Part shown: piece by piece, positions 15,636 through 24,371 of the stretch
Position numbering within the stretch: the first letter of the stretch is position 1
How the letters are laid out: every line of letters starts with the position of its first letter
From: an uncultured Prevotellaceae bacterium
Lineage (GTDB): Bacteria; Bacteroidota; Bacteroidia; Bacteroidales; Bacteroidaceae
Direction: 5' to 3'
DNA length: 29,545 nucleotides
Assembly (NCBI GenBank): GCA_937877605.1
Contig: CALFJA010000075.1
Location: forward strand, 1 to 29,545
Translations under genes and position numbers: made by a program
The notes under the pieces: model-generated
The model's database searches: none
What the model was told of the DNA's origin: nothing
What the model saw: the letters and a program-made list of their open reading frames with translations, nothing else

Positions 15636-15745
15636 AGGAAAAAGTGCAAATAAAATGTTTAAAGGCAATATTGTTTTTGGTCGCGTGGGTGCTATTCGGT
15701 TGTTTTTTATTCTATTCCTTGCTGTTGTCGTATGCTACCGGGCCT

Positions 15746-17119
15746 TCATTTCCCGTTCCAGTTTTCCCACTTCGATGTGTTCCATATCCAGACACCTTGG
15801 GCTTCGCATCTCTGGCGGATTCTTCTCATGCTATCTTGGTAGTCTCTTCGCTTCCTGTCATCATATTGTCTTCTGCCCTTGCTCATATCAATCAATTTAT
15901 CTTCGTAATCATCATATGTCCTTTTATAAGTAAGCGAATGTTGGTAATCCAAGTTTTTCTTAGTCCGTTCATGTGCATGCTTGGCAAGGTTTTCATTAGT
16001 GTTCGTTTGTTTTCCAGACCTGGAAGAAGTCTGAACGGTGTTGTTTACTGTACTCTTTCCATTTCTTTGCGTGCTATTTGGCGAAACCCTTTTGGCGTTG
16101 TAGGTGATATTCTGAGAAGGAATGTATGGTGTGGTTCTGTATCTCGTCTCAGATTTTGTCTTTTCGGTGAACGCTACGGGTGGGTTTTCTGCCAGGACAT
16201 GACCGTCATTGTCGGTTATCCGGACTATTGCCTGGTATTGTCGCGTGCCGCTGCCAGGTTTCAGGTCCTCATTGTAGATGACCGTCCACAATTCACTATA
16301 GTAAGTTGATTCATAGGGTGGCACAAATTCCTGGCGCTTGTAGCTTACGCCCTCAGGCGAGGTGGCGTTACCAAAGAATTTATGCCATTTGCCCTTGGAA
16401 TTCTTTATCCACACTTCCATGTTGGCAAGCTGGTTGTTCATTCCTTCAATTGTCAAATCGCAATAGACCTTCAGTGATTTATGGCCATTGATTTCGGTGT
16501 CTTGTTCCAGCCATACCTTATTAATCTCTGCAGATCTCTTGGGCGCAGTAATTGTTTTCTCATCACCGGGCAGGAAAATGTTTAGATATACCCAGTTGTT
16601 GCTTTGATGCAGGTAAAAGAAGCCTTTAGCCTTATCATAGCCGATACCGCTATATTGTGGGGCAACGATTTCTTTTCCCGTCATATCGCAGGCTCCCTCT
16701 TTCCCGTTTCTTTCCACCCAAAAATATTTCTCGCTGTTTATAAAGTGGATTCTATTGTACTTTCCTTTGGAAATAAGCATTCTCCCGTCTTTGTCATAGC
16801 AGGCATAGGTTGCGCTGGATGCCCATTCCCCGCGTGCATAGAGGAAGCCATCGGCATAGTGCACATCTTTATACCAGCCGGAGAATGGAATTAGCACCTT
16901 TCCATTGACATCCAGTGCTCCTTTGCATCTGTACTCGTCGGTTACCAGATACCATTGGAAACCATCGCTCTCCGTCTTCAATGTCTTTTCCTTGTAAGGA
17001 CCGTTTTCTGTTTCCGTAGTATTTTGCGCACTGACAGTTGTTTGCATCAGTAAGAAAACCAGTAAAAGCAGGATGCAAGGGAAGCATCCTTTGCGTTCAG
17101 GTAATGTAAGTCGGTTCAT
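15746..17119 (-). CDS. Secreted WG-repeat-like protein with a basic C-terminal tail
   Basis: A 457-residue predicted secreted protein of unknown function. A signal peptide covers residues 1-27 (a basic start, then CILLLLVFLLMQTTVSAQ). Residues about 40-160 contain units such as GALDVNGKVLIPFSGWYKDVHYADGF, CYDKDGRMLISKG and GACDMTGKEIVAPQYSGI, with the D-x-x-G-K-x-x-I-x-x pattern of WG repeats. A beta-rich region follows (about 190-330). From about 340 the chain turns polar and low-complexity, then ends in a very Arg/Lys/Asp/Tyr-rich stretch (TKKNLDYQHSLTYKRTYDDYEDK, SKGRRQYDDRKRRDY) likely to be helical. The ATG at 17119 is chosen because it gives a proper signal peptide. Codon use is more AT-rich than the neighbours. 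It has its own promoter and is not part of the Mla operon. Confidence 0.7.
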   Translation of the reverse strand: MNRLTLPERKGCFPCILLLLVFLLMQTTVSAQNTTETENGPYKEKTLKTESDGFQWYLVTDEYRCKGALDVNGKVLIPFSGWYKDVHYADGFLYARGEWASSATYACYDKDGRMLISKGKYNRIHFINSEKYFWVERNGKEGACDMTGKEIVAPQYSGIGYDKAKGFFYLHQSNNWVYLNIFLPGDEKTITAPKRSAEINKVWLEQDTEINGHKSLKVYCDLTIEGMNNQLANMEVWIKNSKGKWHKFFGNATSPEGVSYKRQEFVPPYESTYYSELWTVIYNEDLKPGSGTRQYQAIVRITDNDGHVLAENPPVAFTEKTKSETRYRTTPYIPSQNITYNAKRVSPNSTQRNGKSTVNNTVQTSSRSGKQTNTNENLAKHAHERTKKNLDYQHSLTYKRTYDDYEDKLIDMSKGRRQYDDRKRRDYQDSMRRIRQRCEAQGVWIWNTSKWENWNGK

Positions 17120-17164
17120 GATTTGTTGTATGTTAGGGGTTAATGTTCTTAGAGGGCACAGGTA

Positions 17165-17172
17165 CAAAGATA
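17165..17172 (-). promoter_or_regulatory. -7 promoter box for the WG-repeat-like gene
   Basis: Minus-strand TATCTTTG matches TAnnTTTG; a TTTG lies upstream but at a shorter distance than usual. Transcription would start near 17158, about 40 bases before the ATG. Confidence 0.6.
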
Positions 17173-17266
17173 AACAAATAATAAAACAAAGTGACATGCA
17201 TTCATTTTTTTTCTCTCTGTGACACATGTTCTTGCCGATGCGATGCTGCCTTTTGTTTTTTTTTAG

Positions 17267-17274
17267 TATTTTTG
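17267..17274 (+). promoter_or_regulatory. -7 promoter box for lptB
   Basis: TATTTTTG matches TAnnTTTG. The -33 element is weak, with a T-rich run in its place. A start near 17281 supports 17298 as the translation start of lptB. Confidence 0.6.
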
Positions 17275-17297
17275 CCAGCGGTTTCAAATATAGTGAA

Positions 17298-18125
17298 ATG
17301 AACGAAGCAAGCAAAATGGATGGTTATAGCGAAGGCAATACGGTGCTCCGCACGGAAGGCCTGGTGAAAATCTACGGCAAGCGCACCGTTGCCAACGGCG
17401 TGAACTTCGATGTGCGGCAAGGTGAGATTGTCGGTCTGCTCGGTCCTAACGGTGCGGGCAAGACCACCTCGTTCTACATGACCACGGGTCTGGTGGTCCC
17501 GAACGCCGGCCATGTCTATCTCGGCGACGAGGAAATAACCGACTATCCGGTCTATAAGCGTGCCCGTGCGGGCATTGGCTACCTGCCGCAGGAGGCCAGC
17601 GTGTTCCGCAAGCTCAGCGTCGAGGACAATATCATGGCCGTGCTGGAGATGACGGGCAAGCCGCACGAGTACCAGTTGGAGAAACTGGAGAGCCTCATTG
17701 AGGAGTTCCGCCTTCAGAAGGTGCGCAAGAACCTCGGCGACCGCCTCTCGGGTGGCGAGCGCCGCCGTACGGAGATAGCCCGTTGCCTGGCCATCGAGCC
17801 TAAGTTCATCATGCTCGACGAGCCTTTTGCAGGCGTAGACCCCATCGCCGTGGAGGACATCCAGCACATCATCTGGCGGCTGAAGTTCCGCAACATCGGC
17901 ATCCTCATCACCGACCACAATGTACAGGAAACGCTGACCATCACCGACCGCGCCTATCTTTTGTTCGAGGGAAGGATACTCTTCCACGGAACGCCCGAGG
18001 AACTTGCCTCCAACCAGGTGGTGAGGGAGAAGTACCTGTCCACCTCGTTCGTGCTGCGCAAGAAAGACTTCCAGCTCATTGACGAGCAGAAACGCGCACA
18101 GGAACAACAGGAAGACGAGGCATAA
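17298..18125 (+). CDS. lptB: LPS export ABC transporter ATP-binding protein
   Basis: A 275-residue ATPase of the Lpt machine, which extracts lipopolysaccharide from the inner membrane and drives it toward the outer membrane. It shows Walker A GPNGAGKTTSFY, the Q-loop LPQEASVFRKLSVEDNI, the signature LSGGERRRTEIARCL, Walker B FIMLDEPFAGVDP and the H-loop ITDHNV. The pairs FYMTTGLV and ERRRTEIAR are characteristic of LptB. The C-terminus has an extra Gln/Glu-rich tail (KRAQEQQEDEA). The frame is open further upstream, but an ATG before 17298 would lie before the expected start of transcription. It is a single gene with its own terminator; the permease genes lptF/G are not in the window. Confidence 0.93.
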   Translation: MNEASKMDGYSEGNTVLRTEGLVKIYGKRTVANGVNFDVRQGEIVGLLGPNGAGKTTSFYMTTGLVVPNAGHVYLGDEEITDYPVYKRARAGIGYLPQEASVFRKLSVEDNIMAVLEMTGKPHEYQLEKLESLIEEFRLQKVRKNLGDRLSGGERRRTEIARCLAIEPKFIMLDEPFAGVDPIAVEDIQHIIWRLKFRNIGILITDHNVQETLTITDRAYLLFEGRILFHGTPEELASNQVVREKYLSTSFVLRKKDFQLIDEQKRAQEQQEDEA

Positions 18126-18185
18126 GGGGAACAGGGAAACAAGAAACCACCAGACCACCAAACGGCCAAACCGCCAAAATCATAG

Positions 18186-18219
18186 CAGGCTGCCCCCATC
18201 GGAGGCAGTCTTTTTTTAT
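18186..18219 (+). terminator. Intrinsic terminator of lptB
   Basis: AGGCTGCC pairs with GGCAGTCT (8 bp with one G-T pair) around a nine-base loop, followed by seven T. It lies about 60 bases after the lptB stop. Confidence 0.88.
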
Positions 18220-18257
18220 GTTTCGGAAAGGAAGGGGAAACGGGTGAAGGACAGCCG

Positions 18258-18360
18258 TTTTCCAAAAGCCGCCCAAACGCACTCCAACCGGAGCCCAAAC
18301 GCACTGCGAATGAGCCCCAAACGGCTTCCGTTTGGGGCCTAAATGCAAGCCGTTGGAAAC
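18258..18360. repeat. Palindromic intergenic repeat, copy B
   Basis: The segment 18268-18305 matches 9217-9254 at 36 of 38 positions. Next to it GCCCCAAACGG (18314-18324) pairs perfectly with CCGTTTGGGGC (18328-18338) around CTT. TTTCCAA near the left end and TTGGAAA near the right end form an outer inverted pair, also seen in weaker form in copy A. Like copy A it lies after a terminator and before the promoter of the next gene. The rest of 18126-18495 holds only the terminator and the tig promoter. Confidence 0.8.
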
Positions 18361-18434
18361 CAGACTGTTAGGGAGGTGTTTGGAAGGGACGGCAAAAAAT
18401 CGGGACATTTTTAGGACGAAAGCAAAAAAAAGAC

Positions 18435-18442
18435 TACTTTTG
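18435..18442 (+). promoter_or_regulatory. -7 promoter box for tig
   Basis: TACTTTTG matches TAnnTTTG, with only a T-rich stretch at the -33 position. A start of transcription near 18449 leaves a leader of about 47 bases before the ATG at 18496. Confidence 0.6.
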
Positions 18443-18495
18443 CAGTCGCAAAAAACGCCCCTTTGTCAAAGATAAATCCAAAACAGAAAGATAAA

Positions 18496-19860
18496 ATGAA
18501 ACTGACATTTGAAAATCCCGACAAAATCAACGGCTTGCTCACGCTGACCATTGAAGAACCAGACTACAAGGAAACGGTTGAAAAGAAACTGAAAGAGCGC
18601 CGCAAGACAGCGCAGATGCCCGGTTTCCGCCCGGGACAGGTGCCCATGTCGCACATCCGCCGCGTCTATGCCACACCGGTGAAGATGGATGTCATCAACA
18701 ACATGGTGGGCCAGGAAATCTACAAGTACATAGGAGAACAGAAAATACAGATGCTCGGCGAACCCCTGCCCTCCGACAAGCAGGAGCCGCAGGACCTGGA
18801 AAAGGACGGCCCGCTGACCTTCAAGTTCGACATCGCCGTGGCTCCCGAAATCAACATCCAGCTGGGCGAGGACGACAAAGTGAAGTTCTACGACATCACG
18901 GTCGACGACAAACTCATCGACCAGCAGGTGGAAATGTATGCCTCGCGCAGCGGCAGCTACGAGAAAGCCGACGCCTACGACCCTGCCGAGCGTGACCTGC
19001 TCAAGGGCGACCTCCGCGAACTCGATGCCGAAGGCAACACCAAGGAAGGCGGGATTACCCTCTCGGATGTGTCGATGATGCCACAGTACATCAAGGTGGA
19101 AGAGCAGAAAATCCTGTTCGACGGCGCCAAGCCGGGCGACATCATCACCTTCAATCCCCGCAAGGCATACCCCGAAAACGATGCCGAAGTGTCCTCCCTG
19201 CTCCGCATCAAGCGCGAGGAAGTGGCCGAACACGAAGGCGACTTCACCTTCCAAGTGACCGAAATCAGCCGCTTCAAGAAGCATGCGGTAGACCAGGAAC
19301 TCTTCGACCAGGTGCTTGGCAAGGACGCCGTGAAGAACGAGGAAGACTTCCGCAAACGCGTTGCCGACGACATCAGGAAGCAACTGGAGCCCCAGGCCGA
19401 CATCAAATTCCTCCAGGACATCCGCGCACTCTGCGAGAAGAAAGTGGGCAAGAAGGAATACCCGGAGGCCCTGCTCAAGCGGGTGATGCAGAACAACAAC
19501 AAGGACAAGGAGCCCGATTTCGTTGAAAAGAACTTCGAGGGCAGCATACGCGAACTGAACTGGCACCTCATCAAGGAGCAACTCGTTGAGCAGAACGACA
19601 TCAAGATCAGCGACGACGATGTGAAGGCAGTCGTAAAGGACAGCGTGCGCATGCAGTTTGCACAGTACGGCATGACCAACATCCCCGACGAAGACCTCGA
19701 CCGCTATGCCGCCGACATCATGAAGCGCGGCGACAACATGCAGGGATACATCGACCGGGCAATCGACGCCAAACTCATCGAAAAACTCAAGACAGTGGTG
19801 AAAATAACCAAGAAAAAAGTAACCCTCGAGGACTTTAATAAACTGTTTGCAGAACAGTAG
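18496..19860 (+). CDS. tig: Trigger factor, ribosome-bound chaperone and peptidyl-prolyl isomerase
   Basis: A 454-residue protein. The N-terminal ribosome-binding domain (residues 1-115) has the family's docking motif in MPGFRPGQVPMSHIRR (about 39-54), which corresponds to the GFRxGxxP signature that contacts ribosomal protein L23. The middle part shows a reduced FKBP-like domain, with much of the isomerase pattern diverged, as is usual in Bacteroidetes. The C-terminal helical domain (about 260-454) forms the chaperone cradle. The ATG at 18496 is chosen over an in-frame TTG at 18463 because the protein then begins MKLTFENPDKINGLLTL like other family members. It is followed by clpP and clpX, the common chaperone-protease order. 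A separate promoter is seen before clpP. Confidence 0.94.
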   Translation: MKLTFENPDKINGLLTLTIEEPDYKETVEKKLKERRKTAQMPGFRPGQVPMSHIRRVYATPVKMDVINNMVGQEIYKYIGEQKIQMLGEPLPSDKQEPQDLEKDGPLTFKFDIAVAPEINIQLGEDDKVKFYDITVDDKLIDQQVEMYASRSGSYEKADAYDPAERDLLKGDLRELDAEGNTKEGGITLSDVSMMPQYIKVEEQKILFDGAKPGDIITFNPRKAYPENDAEVSSLLRIKREEVAEHEGDFTFQVTEISRFKKHAVDQELFDQVLGKDAVKNEEDFRKRVADDIRKQLEPQADIKFLQDIRALCEKKVGKKEYPEALLKRVMQNNNKDKEPDFVEKNFEGSIRELNWHLIKEQLVEQNDIKISDDDVKAVVKDSVRMQFAQYGMTNIPDEDLDRYAADIMKRGDNMQGYIDRAIDAKLIEKLKTVVKITKKKVTLEDFNKLFAEQ

Positions 19861-19889
19861 AGAGAAAAATTAAGATATTTTTTCCGGAA

Positions 19890-19923
19890 TTTGTCGGGTT
19901 GTTAACTTTTTTTCTTATCTTTG
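19890..19923 (+). promoter_or_regulatory. Promoter for clpP-clpX
   Basis: TTTG (19890-19893) and TATCTTTG (19916-19923) fit the Bacteroidetes consensus, though the spacer of 22 bases is slightly long. Transcription would start near 19930, leaving a leader of about 65 bases. Confidence 0.6.
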
Positions 19924-19994
19924 TCTAACGAAGAGAGAGAAAAAGTTGGCAACCCGGCTTTTTGCATATACATTTTTATTAAAAAAGAGAAGCA

Positions 19995-20660
19995 ATGAAC
20001 AACGAATTCAAGAAGTATGCGACCCGGCACCTCGGACTGAACGGCCAGATGGTGGACGATGTGCTGAAAGTCCAGTCGCAATACCAGAACCCGTACATCC
20101 TCGAGGAACGGCAGCTCAACGTGACGCAGATGGATGTCTTCTCGCGCCTCATGATGGACCGCATCATCTTCCTGGGAACCGCGATAGACGACTACACCGC
20201 CAACATCCTGCAGGCCCAGTTGCTCTACCTCGACTCGGTGGAGAACGACAAGGACATCTCCATCTACATCAACTCCCCCGGCGGAAGCGTGACGGCAGGC
20301 CTCGGCATCTACGACACCATGCAGTTCATCTCCAGCAAAGTGTCGACCATCTGCACCGGAATGGCAGCCTCGATGGCAGCCGTACTGCTCGTGGCAGGCG
20401 AGGAGGGGAAGCGCTTTGCACTCCCACACAGCCGTGTGATGATACACCAACCCCTCGGCGGTGTAAGCGGACAGGCCTCCGATATAGAGATAGAGGCACG
20501 CGAAATACAGAAATACAAGAAAGAACTCTACACCATCATCGCCAACCACTCCCACACACCCTACGACAAGGTGTGGGCCGACAGTGACCGCAACTACTGG
20601 ATGACGGCCGCCGAGGCAATGGAATACGGCATGATAGACAAAGTCCTGGAGAAGAGATAA
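19995..20660 (+). CDS. clpP: ATP-dependent Clp protease proteolytic subunit
   Basis: ClpP forms a barrel of two heptamer rings that degrades proteins fed in by ClpX or ClpA-type unfoldases. At 221 residues it is normal for the phylum. The catalytic Ser126 lies in TGMAASMAAVLL, His151 in MIHQPLGG, and the Asp follows in the region around KVWADSDRNYWM. The oxyanion-hole region YINSPGGSV (91-99) is present. A short N-terminal extension compared with E. coli is common in Bacteroidetes. Its TAA overlaps the clpX ATG by one base (TAATG), so the two are translationally coupled. Confidence 0.97.
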   Translation: MNNEFKKYATRHLGLNGQMVDDVLKVQSQYQNPYILEERQLNVTQMDVFSRLMMDRIIFLGTAIDDYTANILQAQLLYLDSVENDKDISIYINSPGGSVTAGLGIYDTMQFISSKVSTICTGMAASMAAVLLVAGEEGKRFALPHSRVMIHQPLGGVSGQASDIEIEAREIQKYKKELYTIIANHSHTPYDKVWADSDRNYWMTAAEAMEYGMIDKVLEKR

Positions 20661-21883
20661 TGCCAAAGAAGACCTGCAGTTTCTGCGGAAGGAGCGACAA
20701 GGAAGTGCGCCTCCTGATATCCGGGCTCACGGGATTCATATGCGAGGACTGTGCAGAACAGGCCTATCAGGTGGTCCGTGAGATGAACTACTACGGCAAG
20801 AACTCGCCCGAAAAGTTCAAACTGGATAAAATTCCGACCCCGCAGGAAATAAAAGACCATCTTGACCAATATGTCATCGGGCAGGAACAGGCCAAACGCT
20901 TCCTCTCGGTGGCGGTCTACAACCACTACAAGCGCCTACAGCAGCCCAAGGACGACAACGAGGTAGAGATAGAAAAGAGCAACATCATCATGGTAGGCAG
21001 CACCGGAACGGGCAAGACCCTGATGGCCAGGACCATTGCCAAGATGCTCGATGTGCCCTTCACGATTGTCGATGCAACGGTGTTCACCGAGGCAGGCTAT
21101 GTGGGTGAGGACGTGGAAAGCATTCTCTCGCGGCTCCTCCAGGTGACGGACTACGATGTGAAGGCGGCCGAACGCGGCATCGTATTTATTGACGAGATTG
21201 ACAAGATAGCCCGTAAGAGCGACAATCCGAGCATTACCCGCGATGTAAGTGGCGAGGGCGTGCAGCAGGGATTGCTCAAACTGCTTGAGGGAACGGTGGT
21301 GAATGTGCCGCCGCAGGGCGGCAGGAAACATCCCGACCAGGAATATGTGCATGTCGACACCAACAATATCCTCTTCATCTGCGGCGGCGCTTTCGACGGC
21401 ATAGAGCGGAAAATAGCCCAGCGGCTTAACGCTCATACGGTGGGATACCAGTCGGTACAGAACCAAAGAAAGATAGACAAGTCGGACCTGATGCAGTATA
21501 TCTTGCCGCAAGACCTGAAATCTTTTGGGCTGATTCCCGAACTGATAGGGCGCCTGCCGGTGCTGACCTATCTCAAGCCGCTGGACAAGGAGGCCCTGAG
21601 CCGTATCCTGACAGAGCCCAAGAACTCCATCATCAAGCAATATAAGAAGATATTCAAGATGGACGGTATTACCCTTGAATTCACTCAGGAAGCCCTGGAC
21701 TTTATCGTGGAAACTGCCGTCGGCTATAAACTTGGCGCCCGCGGACTCCGCTCCATCGTAGAAACCATCATGATGGACGCCATGTTCGAGGCTCCGTCTT
21801 CCCACCGGAAGAAATGCAAGATAGATGTAGACTATGTAAAAGCGCAGCTCGACAAATCCAATCTTCAAGAACAACACAACTAA
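20660..21883 (+). CDS. clpX: ATP-dependent Clp protease ATP-binding subunit ClpX
   Basis: ClpX is a hexameric AAA+ unfoldase that recognises substrates and threads them into ClpP. At 407 residues it is full length. The N-terminal zinc-binding domain has Cys6, Cys9, Cys28 and Cys31. Walker A is GSTGTGKT (113-120), Walker B is IVFIDEIDKI, the pore loop is GYVGEDVES, and the sensor-2 motif GARGLRSI is near residue 363. The gene overlaps clpP by one base. The gap of 14 bases to recQ suggests recQ is co-transcribed. Confidence 0.97.
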   Translation: MPKKTCSFCGRSDKEVRLLISGLTGFICEDCAEQAYQVVREMNYYGKNSPEKFKLDKIPTPQEIKDHLDQYVIGQEQAKRFLSVAVYNHYKRLQQPKDDNEVEIEKSNIIMVGSTGTGKTLMARTIAKMLDVPFTIVDATVFTEAGYVGEDVESILSRLLQVTDYDVKAAERGIVFIDEIDKIARKSDNPSITRDVSGEGVQQGLLKLLEGTVVNVPPQGGRKHPDQEYVHVDTNNILFICGGAFDGIERKIAQRLNAHTVGYQSVQNQRKIDKSDLMQYILPQDLKSFGLIPELIGRLPVLTYLKPLDKEALSRILTEPKNSIIKQYKKIFKMDGITLEFTQEALDFIVETAVGYKLGARGLRSIVETIMMDAMFEAPSSHRKKCKIDVDYVKAQLDKSNLQEQHN

Positions 21884-21897
21884 GAACACCCCCTCCA

Positions 21898-24072
21898 ATG
21901 AGTAAGTACGACATCTACAGACCCCTTAAGAAGTACTTTGGCTTCGACCAGTTCCGTGGCGACCAAGAGCCAATCATCCGCAACTTGCTTGCCGGCAACG
22001 ACACTTTCGTGCTCATGCCGACGGGAGGCGGAAAGAGCCTGTGCTACCAACTCCCGTCGCTTATCATGGAGGGAACCGCCATTGTGATTTCCCCGCTCAT
22101 CGCCCTGATGAAAAACCAGGTGGATGTGGTCAACGGAATGAGTGAGGTGGAGGGCATTGCGCACTACCTGAACTCCTCACTGACCAAGCAGGCGATACAA
22201 CAAGTGACCGACGATGTGCGCAGCGGGAGGACCAAGTTGCTCTATGTCGCCCCCGAATCGCTCAACAAGGAGGACAACATCAGACTGCTGAGAGAGGTGA
22301 AAATCTCCTTCTATGCAGTCGATGAGGCGCACTGTATCTCGGAATGGGGACATGATTTCCGTCCCGAATACCGCAATATCCGCCCCACCATCGAGCGCAT
22401 TGGCAAAGCTCCTGTCATTGCCTTGACCGCCACGGCCACCGATAAGGTGCGCACAGACATAAAGAAAAGCCTGGGCATTGTGGACGCCAAGGAGTTCAAG
22501 AGTTCGTTCAACCGTCCCAATCTGTACTACGAAGTGCGGCCGAAGACCAAGGAGATAGACAGGCAGATAATCCTCTACATCAAGCAGAACGCCGGCAAGA
22601 GCGGCATCATCTACTGCCTGTCGCGCAAGAAGGTGGAGGAACTTTCCAAGATATTGCTGGCCAACGACATCAAGGCCGCGCCCTATCATGCCGGCCTGGA
22701 TGCCGTGACACGGTCACAGACACAGGACGATTTCCTCATGGAACGCATTGACATCATTGTCGCCACGATAGCCTTTGGCATGGGAATTGACAAGCCCGAT
22801 GTGCGGTTTGTCATCCACTACGACATTCCCAAGAGTCTGGAGGGGTACTATCAGGAGACCGGCCGTGCCGGACGCGACGGTGAGGAAGGGCGTTGCATAG
22901 CCTTCTATTCGTACAAGGACCTGCAGAAACTGGAGAAGTTCATGGAAGGCAAGCCCATTGCCGAGCAGGATATCGGACGGCAGCTCCTGCAGGAAACCGC
23001 CGCCTATGCCGAGTCGTCGGTGTGCAGGAGGAAAATGCTGCTTCACTATTTCGGCGAGCAATACGATCAGGACAACTGCCACAACTGCGACAACTGCCTG
23101 CATCCGCGGGAAAGGATAGAGGCACAGAATGCCCTGCTCATTGTCCTCCGGGCTGTGGAAGTGCTCAAAGAGGACTTCCGGCAGAACTATGTCGTCGATT
23201 TCGTCAAGGGGCGGCCGACGGACGACATCACTTCGCACAACCACCATTTGCTGGAGGAATTCGGTGCAGGTGCCGATGAAATGGACAAAATCTGGAACCC
23301 GGTAATCCGTCAGGCGCTCATCGCTGGCTACCTGAAAAAGGATGTGGAGAACTACGGCTTGCTCAAGCTGACGGCTGCCGGCAAGCGGTTCATGAAGGAT
23401 CCGCAGCCCTTCACCATCGTGGAAGACATTGAATACAAGGACGACTACGAGGACGATGTGGCACCGGGAGGCAGCAGTGCACTCGACCCCGAACTCTTTG
23501 CCATACTGAAGGGGCTCCGGCTGGATGTGGCGCGCAAGCAAAACCTGCCCAGCTATGTCATCTTCCAGGATGTGTCGCTTGAGCAGATGGCCACGCTCTA
23601 TCCCATTTCGTTAGAGGAGCTGCAGAACATCCAGGGCGTGGGCGAAGGCAAGGCCAAGCGCTATGGCGGGGAGTTCTGCAAGGTCATCAAACTGTATTGC
23701 GAGGAGAACGAGATAGTAAGGCCGGAGAACCAGAGCGTGAAGACCGTGCCGAAGAAATCCATATCGAAGGTGAAAATCATCCAGGCTATCGACCGGCAGA
23801 TAGACCTTGAAGAGATAGCGAAGTCGCTCGGACTTGACTTTGAGACCCTGCTGGAAGAGATTTTCACCATAGTCAACAGCGGAACCAAACTGAATATCGA
23901 CTACTATATAGAGCAGTTGTTGGACGACGACCAGATAGACGAAATCTACGATTTCTTCTGTGAGAGCGAGACGGGCAGCATCGACGATGCCATCGAGGAG
24001 TTCGACGGCGACTATACGGAGGAAGAACTCCAACTGGTGCGCATCAAGTTTCTCTCGGAAATGGCCAATTAG
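21898..24072 (+). CDS. recQ: ATP-dependent DNA helicase RecQ
   Basis: RecQ unwinds DNA 3' to 5' and acts in recombination and repair of stalled forks. At 724 residues it is longer than E. coli RecQ (about 610). The helicase core has Walker A PTGGGKS (41-47), a DEAH box in VDEAHCISEWGHDFR, and motif VI YYQETGRAGRDG. The zinc-binding part of the RQC region is CRRKMLLHYFGE...CHNCDNC. A winged-helix follows, then an HRDC domain (about 520-600, with LEELQNIQGVGEGKAKRYG). The last 110 residues (from about KKSISKVKIIQAIDRQIDLEEIAKSLGLDFETL) form a helical extension with a helix-turn-helix look. The frame is open upstream, but 21898 is the usual start (MSKYDIYRPLKKYFGF). Confidence 0.95.
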   Translation: MSKYDIYRPLKKYFGFDQFRGDQEPIIRNLLAGNDTFVLMPTGGGKSLCYQLPSLIMEGTAIVISPLIALMKNQVDVVNGMSEVEGIAHYLNSSLTKQAIQQVTDDVRSGRTKLLYVAPESLNKEDNIRLLREVKISFYAVDEAHCISEWGHDFRPEYRNIRPTIERIGKAPVIALTATATDKVRTDIKKSLGIVDAKEFKSSFNRPNLYYEVRPKTKEIDRQIILYIKQNAGKSGIIYCLSRKKVEELSKILLANDIKAAPYHAGLDAVTRSQTQDDFLMERIDIIVATIAFGMGIDKPDVRFVIHYDIPKSLEGYYQETGRAGRDGEEGRCIAFYSYKDLQKLEKFMEGKPIAEQDIGRQLLQETAAYAESSVCRRKMLLHYFGEQYDQDNCHNCDNCLHPRERIEAQNALLIVLRAVEVLKEDFRQNYVVDFVKGRPTDDITSHNHHLLEEFGAGADEMDKIWNPVIRQALIAGYLKKDVENYGLLKLTAAGKRFMKDPQPFTIVEDIEYKDDYEDDVAPGGSSALDPELFAILKGLRLDVARKQNLPSYVIFQDVSLEQMATLYPISLEELQNIQGVGEGKAKRYGGEFCKVIKLYCEENEIVRPENQSVKTVPKKSISKVKIIQAIDRQIDLEEIAKSLGLDFETLLEEIFTIVNSGTKLNIDYYIEQLLDDDQIDEIYDFFCESETGSIDDAIEEFDGDYTEEELQLVRIKFLSEMAN

Positions 24073-24101
24073 TTTTAAGGCAGCCCGGCAAACAACCATG
24101 C

Positions 24102-24140
24102 AGGAGGTGCATCCCGTGCGACGGGGTGCACCTCTTTGCG
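24102..24140 (+). terminator. Intrinsic terminator of the tig-clpPX-recQ region
   Basis: AGGTGCATCCCGT pairs with ACGGGGTGCACCT (13 bp with one G-T) around a three-base GCG loop, followed by CTTTG. It lies 30 bases after the recQ stop. Confidence 0.85.
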
Positions 24141-24371
24141 TATCGGGAGGACGGTACGCAAAGACCAAAGCTCTTCGGCAACGATTCGGGAATGAGGTGA
24201 TTATCAACCCGTTAAGCCCGAAAGGCTGGAATTTACTTTAGCGAAACGGCGTAAGGGTGTCGGAAAACGCCCTTCGGAAAATCGCAAAAGAAATGTTAAA
24301 ATTGCCCGTTTTCGTTTAAATTGCCTTCCGCTTTCCACCTTCCTCCCTCCTCATTTCTCCTCATTGGGACC
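24141..24371. other. Non-coding stretch after the recQ terminator
   Basis: No credible gene is seen. A small hairpin (near 24253-24275) pairs AAGGGTGT with ACGCCCTT and lacks a T-run. No tRNA or other known RNA could be recognised. A 93-codon open frame across the start is judged random because it begins inside recQ on another frame and covers the terminator. Confidence 0.5.
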
